Part shown: positions 8,339 to 16,655 of the stretch, one piece after another | Numbering within the stretch: the stretch's first letter is position 1 | Layout: every line of letters begins with the position of its first letter | From: Azospirillum lipoferum | Lineage (GTDB): Bacteria; Pseudomonadota; Alphaproteobacteria; Azospirillales; Azospirillaceae | Reading direction: 5' to 3' | Length of the DNA stretch: 64,000 nt | Assembly: GCF_024170005.1 (NCBI RefSeq) | Contig: NZ_JALJXJ010000005.1 | Location: 62,001-126,000 of the forward strand | The notes under the pieces: generated by a model | Told to the model about the DNA's origin: nothing | Seen by the model: only the letters and a program-made list of their open reading frames with translations | The model's database searches: none | Program-made: the position numbers and the translations under genes

Positions 8339-8527
8339 GCGCAAACTCCCGAAAAGAGTTGTTTCGCCGGCGGACGTGAGGTGATGCGGATGACGGACCT
8401 GAGGCCCGCCATCCGAGGCCACGGCGCCTCGCGTTCTCCAGGAGCGGTGACGAAGAACGCCACCGTCATCGGCACGTGTGTGTCCAATCGTCTCCGTTCA
8501 AAAGCGGAACCGGGTTGAGGTCGGTCG

Positions 8528-9289
8528 TCAGCCCACCGGCACGCTCATGCCACCGTCGGCCATCACGACCGACCCGACGATGAAGCTCGCGCGGTCCGAG
8601 GCGAGGAAGGCGACGATTTCGGCAATTTCCAGCGGATCGGCGGCACGGCCAATCGGGGCTTTTCTGCCATGCTCCGCGAGGAAGCCGCGGCCATCCTCCA
8701 TGAAGTGGTTCAGCAGGTTGGTGACGACATCGCCGACCCCGATGGCGTTCACGCGGATGCCATGCTCGATGGCTTCCAGCGCCTGCGTCCGGGTCAGCTG
8801 TGCCAGAGCGCCTTTGGAGGCCGTGTAGGCCGAAATGCCGGGAAACGCGAAGTAGGAGGCGTAGGAGGCGATGTTGATGATGGCGCCCGCCTTGTTTGGC
8901 ATCATGGCCTTCATCGCCTCGCGCGAGTGCAGAAAGGCACCGGTGAGGTTGGTTTCCATCTGCCAGTTCCAATCCTCGCGCGTCATCTCGACCAGCGGCT
9001 TGTACAGAATGCGTCCGGCGTTGTTGACGAGCACGTCAAGCCGGCCGAAGGCTTCCGTGGCGATGCCGACCGCCCGCTCGGCACTGCCGTCCCGGGTAAC
9101 GTCGGCGACGAACGGGACGAGGCCATCGCGGGCCATCTCCTGAACCGTCGGGTCGATGTCCTCGGCGACCACCTTGGCGCCGCGGGTGTGCAGGAGTTCG
9201 GCGATGGCCCGCCCGATGCCGCTCGCGGCTCCCGTCACGATGACGACCTTGCCTTCAACTTCGTTTACGGTCGGATCAATGTTGGTCAT
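8528..9289 (-). CDS. SDR-family NAD(P)-dependent oxidoreductase
   Basis: Classical short-chain dehydrogenase of 253 residues. TGAASGIG (19-26) binds the cofactor, NNAG is conserved, and the catalytic Ser and Tyr-Lys are in NIASYASYF and YTASKGA. The C-terminus (FIVGSVVMADGGMSVPVG) is typical. Start at 9289 was chosen because the Rossmann fold begins right after MTNIDPTVNEVEGKVVIVTG. It is divergent from the LysR gene at 9444, which probably controls it. Substrate unknown. Confidence 0.9.
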   Translation of the reverse strand: MTNIDPTVNEVEGKVVIVTGAASGIGRAIAELLHTRGAKVVAEDIDPTVQEMARDGLVPFVADVTRDGSAERAVGIATEAFGRLDVLVNNAGRILYKPLVEMTREDWNWQMETNLTGAFLHSREAMKAMMPNKAGAIINIASYASYFAFPGISAYTASKGALAQLTRTQALEAIEHGIRVNAIGVGDVVTNLLNHFMEDGRGFLAEHGRKAPIGRAADPLEIAEIVAFLASDRASFIVGSVVMADGGMSVPVG

Positions 9290-9443
9290 GATCGGAACTC
9301 TCTTGCGGTTGGAATGCGCCGGCGATCGGGCCGGCGTTGTCCGAAAAGCTAGCGGGACCAAGCTGGTGGGTTAATCGACCGAATGCCGAAAAGGGTGTTT
9401 AGGTTTGGCAATAGAATCAGCGGCATCCAGGGGAAATTCTTGA

Positions 9444-10349
9444 ATGCGGGCCAGCGGGAACACAGACCTTCGCGCCTTCGTCGCAGTGGCCGAGCAGGGC
9501 AGTTTTTCCAAGGCGGCAGAGCAACTGAACCTGTCGCCGTCCTCGCTCAGCCAGATCATCCGCAACTTCGAGGAGCGGTTGGGCGTGCGCCTGCTGCACC
9601 GGACGACGCGCAGCGTTTCCCTGACAGACGCGGGCGAACGGCTTCTGCTGCGCGTCCGCCCAGCGCTGGCGGAACTGGACGCGGCGCTGGACGACGTTGG
9701 GCAACTGCGCGCGCGGCCGGCTGGGGTGGTGCGCGTGCGCTGCCTGCGCGCGGCCTTCAGCGCTTATGTCGGGCCGAATCTTGCGACTTTCCGTGAAGCC
9801 TACCCGGATGTCACCCTTGACGTGCTGGTGGACGACGCGGTGGTCGACTTGGTGGCGTCCGGCTTCGACGTTGGCTTCACGCTTGGGGAGGTGATCGAGA
9901 AGGACATGGTAGCCCTGCGGCTGGGCACCGACGTCCGGCAGATCGCTGTTGCTTCCCCCGCCTACATTGCCCGTCACGGCCGGCCGGAGACGCCGAAAGA
10001 TTTGCTGTCGCACGCATGCATCCGCTGGCGCTGGCCGGGGCGAACCACCCCCTACAACTGGGAATTCTTCGCCGACGGTGCCTGGTTCGAGGTGGACGTG
10101 AAGGGGCCCCTGGTGTTGAGTGAGCAGAGCATGACGATCGACGCCGCCGTGAACGGCATCGGCATCGCGTTCTGGATGGAGCATGTGCTGCGGCCCCTGA
10201 TCGCAAAGGGCTTGCTCGTCCCGCTGTTGGAGGAGTGGTCGGCCCCGTTCCCCGGCTTCTATCTTTGCTACCCGCAGCAACGGCAAATGGCGCCGGCGCT
10301 GCGTGCCTTCATCGACTTTATCAAGGCCAAAGCCGTCGAGCCTAGATGA
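9444..10349 (+). CDS. LysR-family transcriptional regulator
   Basis: A 301-residue LTTR. The winged helix covers residues 4-62 (LRAFVAVAEQGSFSKAAEQL, then SPSSLSQIIRNFEERLGVRLLHRTTR), followed by the periplasmic-binding-like effector domain (VRVRCLRAAFSAYVGPNLATFREAYPDV). It is of the CrgA/DmlR-like subgroup. It is divergent from the SDR gene with a 154-bp gap, the usual LysR-target arrangement. Confidence 0.92.
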   Translation: MRASGNTDLRAFVAVAEQGSFSKAAEQLNLSPSSLSQIIRNFEERLGVRLLHRTTRSVSLTDAGERLLLRVRPALAELDAALDDVGQLRARPAGVVRVRCLRAAFSAYVGPNLATFREAYPDVTLDVLVDDAVVDLVASGFDVGFTLGEVIEKDMVALRLGTDVRQIAVASPAYIARHGRPETPKDLLSHACIRWRWPGRTTPYNWEFFADGAWFEVDVKGPLVLSEQSMTIDAAVNGIGIAFWMEHVLRPLIAKGLLVPLLEEWSAPFPGFYLCYPQQRQMAPALRAFIDFIKAKAVEPR

Positions 10350-10515
10350 GGCCGACTGTAGAGAAGCCGGGGCAGCAATTCGGGCGAAGAGCGATTATTC
10401 GGCTGCGCTGAAAGCCCTATGCGGTTTCCGATCGATTGTCGGATCGGATTGGCGCGATCAGCTTTCTTTCCATCGCAGTGGATAATGCCCCGCTGGACGG
10501 GAAGGGAAAGCGAGA

Positions 10516-11787
10516 ATGCCAATGACCGAACATGCGAGTTCCCACGAGACAGAATCCAGCCAGGACCCGGCGGAGCGTTTCAGGCGCGGCATGCTCCTTC
10601 TGCAACGCATCGGCGGCGTCGATTTCGATGGGCCGATCAACCGGCTGAGCAGGCTGTCGAAGGACATGGCCCGGTTCACGGTCGAATACCCGTACGGCGA
10701 CGTTCTGTCCCGTCCCGGACTCGATCTGCGCCTGCGTCAAATCTGCACCATCAGTGCCCTGATGGCGCAGGCATCCCTGCAGCCGCAACTGAAATTTCAT
10801 ATGGAAGGCCTGCTGAATGTCGGAGGAACACCGGACGACCTCGTCGAGCTGCTGTTCCTTTCGACCGCCATGCTCGGCTTTCCCATTGCGATCGACTCCA
10901 TCGGCATCGTGAGGGACATCTTCAAGGAACGAGGCCTTTCCTTCAGCCCGAGGAAAACGGACGACGATGATGGGACCGACCGGTACCGGCGGGGCCTCGG
11001 CACATTCCGTGACCTCATGGGAGCGGATCCTGCCACGTTCTCTGCCAGTGTCGCCCATATGTCCGCCGAACTCGCCCGTTGGGCACTGGAATTTGTCTTC
11101 GGTGACGTGATGGCGCGCGACGGGCTGGCAAAAGAAGATAAGCATCTGGCGATCATCAGCATGCTAGGTGCGACGGGCAACCGTTCGGAGTTGCTGCGGC
11201 TACATCTCCGAGCTGCGGTTACTAGCGGTGTTGCCCTCGCGTCCATTGCCGAAGCCATTATGCAGCTCAGCGTCTATGCCGGTTTCCCCGCGGCGCTTAA
11301 CGGCTTCACTCTCTTGAGCGCGGTGCTTGAGGACCCGCTGGTCCAACATCCGACCATGACTGAACCCCATCGTGCTCCCGAGGTGGAAGATGCGGTGTCC
11401 GAGAGCCGGCAACTCCGCCGGAGTCGCGGCTTGGCGGCGCTGGCGGCAACGTCGAGCGCGTCCGGTGAGGCGGTGGTGCACAGCTTCGACGATGTCGCAC
11501 CTGAAATCGGAAGCTTGATCGTCGAGTTTTGCTACGGAGACATCTTTCATAGGCCTGGCATCGACGCGAAAACACGGGAGCTGACTGCCTGTGCGGCCCT
11601 GGCAGCCCGTGGCGCCGCGACTGACGTCACGCCACTCCGCGTCCACATCCGGGCCGCGATCAAGGCCGGCGCTCGGAAGGAGGAGATTGTCGAAATCCTT
11701 CTGAACATGCTGCCCTACAGCGGCTATCCCGCCATTCGGCAAGCCATGATCCTTGCCGGTGAAGAGTTCGCCGCAATCGAGCAGTGA
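10516..11787 (+). CDS. Triple-domain carboxymuconolactone decarboxylase-like protein
   Basis: A 423-residue protein made of three tandem CMD-type helical domains, at about 45-135, 165-265 and 320-418. Each shows the pattern R(P)GLDxxxRxxxxxxAL-A, then LxxHxxxAxxxGxxxxExxExxxxxxxYxGFP. None has the CxxC pair of AhpD, so they resemble gamma-carboxymuconolactone decarboxylase, not a peroxidase. Domain one has Gln/Leu where decarboxylases are conserved; domains two and three keep LRLHLRAA and LRVHIRAA. Single-domain proteins of about 120 residues are the norm, and duplicates are known, so three is unusual. Its stop lies where the convergent pirin frame runs in antisense. Confidence 0.85.
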   Translation: MPMTEHASSHETESSQDPAERFRRGMLLLQRIGGVDFDGPINRLSRLSKDMARFTVEYPYGDVLSRPGLDLRLRQICTISALMAQASLQPQLKFHMEGLLNVGGTPDDLVELLFLSTAMLGFPIAIDSIGIVRDIFKERGLSFSPRKTDDDDGTDRYRRGLGTFRDLMGADPATFSASVAHMSAELARWALEFVFGDVMARDGLAKEDKHLAIISMLGATGNRSELLRLHLRAAVTSGVALASIAEAIMQLSVYAGFPAALNGFTLLSAVLEDPLVQHPTMTEPHRAPEVEDAVSESRQLRRSRGLAALAATSSASGEAVVHSFDDVAPEIGSLIVEFCYGDIFHRPGIDAKTRELTACAALAARGAATDVTPLRVHIRAAIKAGARKEEIVEILLNMLPYSGYPAIRQAMILAGEEFAAIEQ

Positions 11788-12708
11788 GACCACGAGACCG
11801 AACCGACCGTCCGGACGAAGTGCCGGTGCCGACGACCAACCGGTTTCGCCGGGGACGACGGGAAAGCGGCCCTCGCGCCAGTCGCACGCGGCCTGTTCGA
11901 TGCGCTCGCGCCGGCTGGACACGAAATTCCAGTGGATGTGCCGCCGCCCGTCCAGCGGTTCGCCGCCCAGCAGCATCAGTCGGGCACGGCCGACGGCACG
12001 CAGCACGATCTCCGCCCCCGGCTGGAAGATGATCAGCTGGTCCTTGCGGAAGAGGCCGTCTTCAGACACCACCTCCACCGCGCCGTCGATGACATAAGCG
12101 GCGCGTTCGATGTGCTCGGCGTCAATGCGCAGCCGGGCACCGGCCTGTAGCACAACATCGGCGTTGAACAGGTCGGAGAAGGCGTTTGTCGGCGCGCGCC
12201 GGCCAAGCAGGGAGCCGGCGATCAGGCGCAGGTCGATGCCTTCGCCTTCAATGCGTGGCAGCGTGTCGGCCGCCACATGCTGGAAGCCTGGATCGGTCTC
12301 CTCATGCTGCGCCGGAAGGGCGATCCAACTCTGGAAACCGAACAGCCGGTGCCCGCTGCGGCGGGTGGCAGGGGCCGTGCGTTCGGAATGGACGATGCCG
12401 CGCCCGGCGGTCATCAGGTTCACCGCCCCCGGCTTGATGGTCTGGACGAAGCCTTCGCTGTCGCGGTGGACGATCTCACCCTCGATCAGATAGCTCAGGG
12501 TCGACAGGCCGATGTGCGGGTGGAGGCGGGTGTCCATGCCCTCGCCGGCGGTGAAGGTCACTGGGCCGAAGCTGTCCAGGAAGATGAAGGGGCCGACCGA
12601 CCGGCGCATCGCCGACGGCAGGGAGCGGCGGACCTGGAACCCGTCGCCGATGTCGCGGACGGCAGGCAGCAGGATGTGGTCGATGCCGGCGGCGGGGCGG
12701 ACGGTCAT
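11200..12708 (-). CDS. Pirin-family protein with read-through C-terminal extension
   Basis: The first 290 codons are a complete pirin (bicupin): GPFIFLDSFGPVTFTAGEGM, then HPHIGLSTLSYLIEGEIVHRDSEG, and later HIHWNFVSSRRERIEQA near the C-terminus. Pirins normally end shortly after a FPVVPGE-type motif. Here no stop follows, and the frame continues about 200 codons, antisense through the convergent CMD gene, to 11200. The extension has no recognisable domain and mirrors the CMD coding frame, so it is probably translated by accident because a DNA junction removed the stop. Start at 12708 matches the pirin N-terminus. It is divergent from the LysR gene at 12855. Pirins are Fe-binding quercetinase-like proteins. 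Confidence 0.8.
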   Translation of the reverse strand: MTVRPAAGIDHILLPAVRDIGDGFQVRRSLPSAMRRSVGPFIFLDSFGPVTFTAGEGMDTRLHPHIGLSTLSYLIEGEIVHRDSEGFVQTIKPGAVNLMTAGRGIVHSERTAPATRRSGHRLFGFQSWIALPAQHEETDPGFQHVAADTLPRIEGEGIDLRLIAGSLLGRRAPTNAFSDLFNADVVLQAGARLRIDAEHIERAAYVIDGAVEVVSEDGLFRKDQLIIFQPGAEIVLRAVGRARLMLLGGEPLDGRRHIHWNFVSSRRERIEQAACDWREGRFPVVPGETGWSSAPALRPDGRFGLVVSLLDCGELFTGKDHGLPNGGIAAVGQHVQKDFDNLLLPSAGLDRGPDVDAEWRDVSRGATGCQGRTGSQLPCFRVDARPMKDVSVAKLDDQASDFRCDIVEAVHHRLTGRARRCRQRRQAATPAELPALGHRIFHLGSTMGFSHGRMLDQRVLKHRAQESEAVKRRGETGIDAELHNGFGNGREGNTASNRSSEM

Positions 12709-12817
12709 GACGGGAACTCCCGGTTTGGGAAGAGGCGGCGCCGAGTTGGTTGCCCTGAAGGAGCGGTCCGGCGTGGCTGGTGAGGGAAAGCTAACGTTGC
12801 TGGAGCTTCGGAAAAAC

Positions 12818-12847
12818 CGGGATAATATGGACCAAAACATTCGAGAA
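12818..12847. promoter_or_regulatory. Probable LysR operator, copy A (pirin/lysR gap)
   Basis: A 30-bp segment starting CGGGATAATATGG that matches 28356-28385, upstream of doxX, at 25 of 30 positions by my alignment. It lies 110 bp upstream of the pirin start and 8 bp before the LysR start. Position and partial symmetry fit an autoregulatory LysR site with a second target elsewhere. Confidence 0.6.
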
Positions 12848-12854
12848 ATTGGAA

Positions 12855-13754
12855 ATGTCAGATCCCGGCACCCCGACCTTCGACCAACTCCGCGTTTTCC
12901 TGACCGTGGTCGATACTGGCAGTTTTGCCGGGGCGGCGCGCAAGTTGGGGCGTGCGACCTCCGTCATCAGCTATTCCATTGCGAATCTGGAAATGCAGTT
13001 GGGTGTCTCGCTGTTCGACCGCGAGACCACCAAGCGGCCACAGCTGACCGACGCCGGCCGCGCCGTTTTGTCGGAGGCGCGGACCATCGCCAACGGCATG
13101 GGCAGCCTGCGCGCCAAGGTGAAGGGCCTGATCGGGGGGCTGGAATCAGAGGTGCATCTCGTGCTCGACGTCATGCTGCCGGCTTGGCGGGTGGTCGACG
13201 CGTTGAAGGCCTTCCGGGAGACCTACCCGACCGTGACGTTCCGTCTGCATGTCGAAGCGCTGGGTGCGGTGACCCAAATGGTGCTCAACCGTGCGGCGAC
13301 GATCGGCATCAGCGGGCCGCTGGACATGGAGATCGACGGTATTGAGCGGATCGGCGTCGGTTTCGTCGAACTGGTGCCGGTCGCCGCCCCCTCCCATCCG
13401 CTGGCGCTGGCCGGGCGCAATCCGCCCGGCGCAGGGCGCGAGCATGTGCAGTTGGTGCTGACCGACCGCTCTACCTTGACGCAGGACTGGGAGTTCGCGG
13501 TCATCGGCACGCGCACATGGCGGCTGGCCGATTTGGGCTCCAAGCACATGCTGCTGCGCGAGGGGATCGGCTGGGGCAACATGCCCCTGCCGATGATCCA
13601 GGAGGATCTGGACACCGGACGGCTGGTACGGCTGGACATGCCCGACTGCAAGGGCGGTCCCTATCGGCTGCAGGCAGTCCACCGCACCGATAGCCCGCCG
13701 GGGCCGGCCGCATCCTTCCTGATTTCCCGCTTCGAAGGCCAGATGGCAGGATGA
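12855..13754 (+). CDS. LysR-family regulator, divergent from pirin
   Basis: A 299-residue LTTR. The HTH is within residues 7-65 (FDQLRVFLTVVDTGSFAGAA, ATSVISYSIANLEMQLGVSLFDR). The effector domain starts about residue 95. It belongs to the group that sits next to pirin and DoxX genes in many proteobacteria. I took the ATG at 12855; a TTG 6 bp upstream is the alternative. The operator-like copy A ends 8 bp before the start, consistent with autoregulation. Confidence 0.92.
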   Translation: MSDPGTPTFDQLRVFLTVVDTGSFAGAARKLGRATSVISYSIANLEMQLGVSLFDRETTKRPQLTDAGRAVLSEARTIANGMGSLRAKVKGLIGGLESEVHLVLDVMLPAWRVVDALKAFRETYPTVTFRLHVEALGAVTQMVLNRAATIGISGPLDMEIDGIERIGVGFVELVPVAAPSHPLALAGRNPPGAGREHVQLVLTDRSTLTQDWEFAVIGTRTWRLADLGSKHMLLREGIGWGNMPLPMIQEDLDTGRLVRLDMPDCKGGPYRLQAVHRTDSPPGPAASFLISRFEGQMAG

Positions 13755-13913
13755 GGAACCGCCGTTGATTGTTCTTGATTGCGCAACGGATTTCTTCGAC
13801 ATGCTTTGTTTATCGTTCAGGTAAGAACGTTTAGCGTCCTTGCATTGACCGGCACGGCAATCCGTTCGCGTCCGGCCTGATCCCGATCTCTCCAAGGTCC
13901 AAGGACGCGGATC

Positions 13914-14366
13914 ATGAGCCAATCCACCTCCCTCTGCGTCGCCGCCGGCGATGTTCTGACGAGCCTTTCCTGCAAGCTGCACAGTGCTGGTTGCTCCGTC
14001 GTTCGCGGGGTGCTGGACCTGTTGATGATGCCATCGGGCAATCAGCGCCTTCTCGGCTGGCTCGGCAATCACCTGCTGTCGATCGCCGGTCAACTCGGCG
14101 GCGGTGCATCGGACCTGATCCCGCTCCATTCCGACCTCCATTTCGCTGCCGTTGGCTCGTTTCTGACCGCAATCGGCTGTGCCACCATTCTGGCGCTGCG
14201 CTCGCTCGGCACCGCGCTCGTGCTGGCGATCATCATGCTGATCGGTGCGCATGTTTCGATCCTGCTGTTGCCGCCGGACTTCGCCGCGTCGGTCAAGGGC
14301 GCCGAATTCGTGCTGATCGCCGGCTTGCTGGCGGTCAGCACTGCAGTCCGCCACTCGCCGCATTGA
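13914..14366 (+). CDS. Hypothetical small membrane protein
   Basis: A 150-residue protein not matched to any family I know. The first 75 residues are amphipathic (MSQSTSLCVAAGDVLTSLSC, then RLLGWLGNHLLSIAGQLGGG). Three hydrophobic segments follow at about 79-95, 98-118 and 128-145, so the C-terminal half is probably membrane-embedded. An AAGGACGC ribosome site precedes the ATG. It stands alone between the LysR gene and the ABC operon. Confidence 0.6.
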   Translation: MSQSTSLCVAAGDVLTSLSCKLHSAGCSVVRGVLDLLMMPSGNQRLLGWLGNHLLSIAGQLGGGASDLIPLHSDLHFAAVGSFLTAIGCATILALRSLGTALVLAIIMLIGAHVSILLLPPDFAASVKGAEFVLIAGLLAVSTAVRHSPH

Positions 14367-14380
14367 CCAAATTGCCCGTC

Positions 14381-14408
14381 TTGACAGGTAATTTATAACT
14401 TATAAGAT
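14381..14408 (+). promoter_or_regulatory. Promoter with overlapping GntR operator, ABC operon
   Basis: TTGACA (14381-14386) and TAAGAT (14403-14408), spaced by 16 bp, form a good sigma-70 promoter. The palindromic TTTATAACTTATAAG (14392-14406) covers the spacer and -10, as expected for a repressor site. The same TATA-N3-TATA core recurs at 20268-20280 and 23670-23684. It lies about 70 bp upstream of the first ABC gene. Confidence 0.65.
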
Positions 14409-14476
14409 CGGCGCATCGGATGGTCCGGTGCGATGGGACGTCGCCGGCCTTCCGTGTTCCAGACAAGGAGGATCGG

Positions 14477-15520
14477 ATGACGACGACACGAGCAGGTCGC
14501 CTTTACGCGCCCATAGTGTTCGCCATGCTGATTGCGTCCGGGGCGTCGCATGCCCGTGACCTGACCGTCGTCGGCTTTGGCGGATCGTTGCAGGACGCGA
14601 TGCGGACCGCCTATTTCGAGCCATTTTCCAAACGATACGGCGCGCCACTGATTGAGGAGTCCTACACCGGCGGCATTGCCAAGCTGAAGGCGATGAACCA
14701 GTCGCGGACGGTCACCTGGGACGTCCTGCAAATGGACGAGAACGAGATGACGCTGGCCTGTGACGAGGGGCTTCTCGAGCCCTTCGACTGGAAAAGCCAG
14801 CCGAACGCCGCCGACATCCTTCCGCAGGTCAAAGCGCCCTGCGGTGTCGGCGCGTTCGTCTGGTCGAAGGTGCTGGCCTTCGATCCGGCCAAGACCCCCG
14901 GCGTGAAATCCTGGGCCGATTTCTGGGACATCAAGCGTTGGCCGGGCGAGCGCGGCTTGCGCAAGCAGGCGCGCATGACGCTGGAGATCGCCCTGCTGGC
15001 CGACGGCGTTGCCCCGGACAAACTCTACGAGACGCTGGGCACCAAAGCCGGGGTGGACCGAGCCTTCGCCAAGCTGGACCAGATCAAGCCGCATATCCGC
15101 TGGTGGGTCAGCGGCGCGCAGCCAGTCGAATGGCTCGCTGCCGGCAATGTGGTCATGACCTCTGCCTACAACGGGCGGGTCGCCGCCGCCAACAAGGATG
15201 GGCGGGCCTTCACCATGCTCTGGACGCAGCAGCTCTATTCCGCCGATTACTGGACGATCCCCAAGGGCACCGACAAGCTGAAGGCGGCCAGGGAACTGAT
15301 CGCCTTCATGACCAGCGCCGACGCGCAGAAGCGCTTTGCCGAGACGATCCCCTACGGCGTCACCAACAACCGCGCCTCCGCCCTGATCGATCCGAAAATC
15401 CAACCGGACCTGCCGACCGCCCCGCAGAACATGGCGGGCGCGCTGATGATCGACACGCCCTTCTGGGTGAACAACGAAGACGAGTTGCAGCAGCGCTTCG
15501 AGCGCTGGGTCGCCCAATAG
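14477..15520 (+). CDS. ABC transporter substrate-binding protein (PotD-like), copy 1
   Basis: Periplasmic binding protein of 347 residues. A signal peptide (MTTTRAGRLYAPIVFAMLIA, cleavage near SGASHA-R) precedes the SBP_bac_8-type fold, with DLTVVGFGGSLQDAMRTAYF and the ADFWDIKRWPGERGLR and DYWTIPKGTDKLKAARELI segments seen in polyamine/opine-type receptors. It is the first gene of a five-gene plus-strand operon behind a GntR-type operator. The ligand pocket cannot be assigned from sequence alone. A paralogue follows 63 bp downstream. Confidence 0.9.
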   Translation: MTTTRAGRLYAPIVFAMLIASGASHARDLTVVGFGGSLQDAMRTAYFEPFSKRYGAPLIEESYTGGIAKLKAMNQSRTVTWDVLQMDENEMTLACDEGLLEPFDWKSQPNAADILPQVKAPCGVGAFVWSKVLAFDPAKTPGVKSWADFWDIKRWPGERGLRKQARMTLEIALLADGVAPDKLYETLGTKAGVDRAFAKLDQIKPHIRWWVSGAQPVEWLAAGNVVMTSAYNGRVAAANKDGRAFTMLWTQQLYSADYWTIPKGTDKLKAARELIAFMTSADAQKRFAETIPYGVTNNRASALIDPKIQPDLPTAPQNMAGALMIDTPFWVNNEDELQQRFERWVAQ

Positions 15521-15583
15521 ATCCGGGTTCACCGGACCGGATGCAGAGCCGACCGCAACCAGTTTCCTGAACAGGTGAGAAAC

Positions 15584-16639
15584 ATGATGCTTCACGCGAC
15601 GCGCATCGTCGGATGCGCGCTGGCCGCCGGGCTGTTGTCCGTGCCGGCCCTGGCGCAATCCCCACAAACCGAGCAATTGACCGTCGTCGGCGCCGGAGGT
15701 GTGCTGCAGGACGCCGAACGCGCGGTGTTCTTCCGACCCTTTGCCAATGCCAACAAGGTGCAGCTGACCGAGGATTCCTATTCGGGTCAGATGGCGAAGG
15801 TCCGCGCCATGGTCGATACCGGCAGCGTCAGCTGGGACGTGCTGCAGGTCGAACAGAACAGCCTGCTGAGCGGCTGCGAGGAGGGGCTGTTCGAGAAGAT
15901 CGACTGGACCGGGATCGGCGACCGCAGGGATTTCATCGACGAGGCCTACAGCGAATGCGGTGTCGGCGCCTTCGTCTGGTCGATGGTGATGACCTATGAC
16001 CGTGCCCGCACCGCCGACGGACCGAAGGGCTGGGCCGATTTCTGGAACGTGCAGCGCTGGCCGGGAAAACGCGGCCTGCGCCAGACCGCCAAGATGACGC
16101 TGGAGATCGCCCTGCTGGCCGATGGTGTGCCGCGTGAGGAGGTGTACAAGGTATTGGCGACCCCGGCCGGGGTGGAGCGTGCCTTCGCGTCGCTCGACAG
16201 GCTCAAGCCGGACATCCTATGGTGGACCTCCGGCGCCGAACCGATCGAGCGGCTGGCTTCCGGTGACGTGGTCATGTCCGCCGCCTTCAACGGTCGGGTG
16301 GCGGCAGCCAACCAAGGAGGGCGGTCCTTCGCGCTCGCCTGGGACGGGCAGGTGCTGGGCGTCGATTACTGGGCGATCCCGAAGGGGGCGAAGAACCGCG
16401 CCACGGCGGAGCGCTTCATCGCCTTCGCCAGCCGGCCGGAGGTGCAGGCGCGCTTTCCCAGCCACATCGCCTATGGCGTGACCAACCGCAAAGCCAATCT
16501 TGCCGTCGATCCGAAGCTGGCCGCCGACCTGCCGACGAGCCCTGCCAATTTCACGCTGGCGGTTCCGCTCGACACCGCCTTCTGGGCCGACCATGGGGAG
16601 GCGTTGGAAGCGCGCTTCGCCAATTGGCGCTCCCGATGA
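15584..16639 (+). CDS. ABC transporter substrate-binding protein (PotD-like), copy 2
   Basis: A 351-residue paralogue of the preceding gene with its own signal peptide (MMLHATRIVGCALAAGLLSV, PALAQS). It shares long stretches with copy 1, such as GVGAFVWS, ADFWNVQRWPGKRGLRQTAK and MTLEIALLADGVP. The ligand-contact surface differs (ESYTGGIAKLKAM versus DSYSGQMAKVRAM). Two receptors for one permease pair would widen substrate range. I chose the ATG at 15584, not the in-frame GTG at 15575, because an AGGTGAGA ribosome site sits just upstream. Confidence 0.88.
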   Translation: MMLHATRIVGCALAAGLLSVPALAQSPQTEQLTVVGAGGVLQDAERAVFFRPFANANKVQLTEDSYSGQMAKVRAMVDTGSVSWDVLQVEQNSLLSGCEEGLFEKIDWTGIGDRRDFIDEAYSECGVGAFVWSMVMTYDRARTADGPKGWADFWNVQRWPGKRGLRQTAKMTLEIALLADGVPREEVYKVLATPAGVERAFASLDRLKPDILWWTSGAEPIERLASGDVVMSAAFNGRVAAANQGGRSFALAWDGQVLGVDYWAIPKGAKNRATAERFIAFASRPEVQARFPSHIAYGVTNRKANLAVDPKLAADLPTSPANFTLAVPLDTAFWADHGEALEARFANWRSR

Positions 16640-16655
16640 CCGGCGGGAAGGAGCG

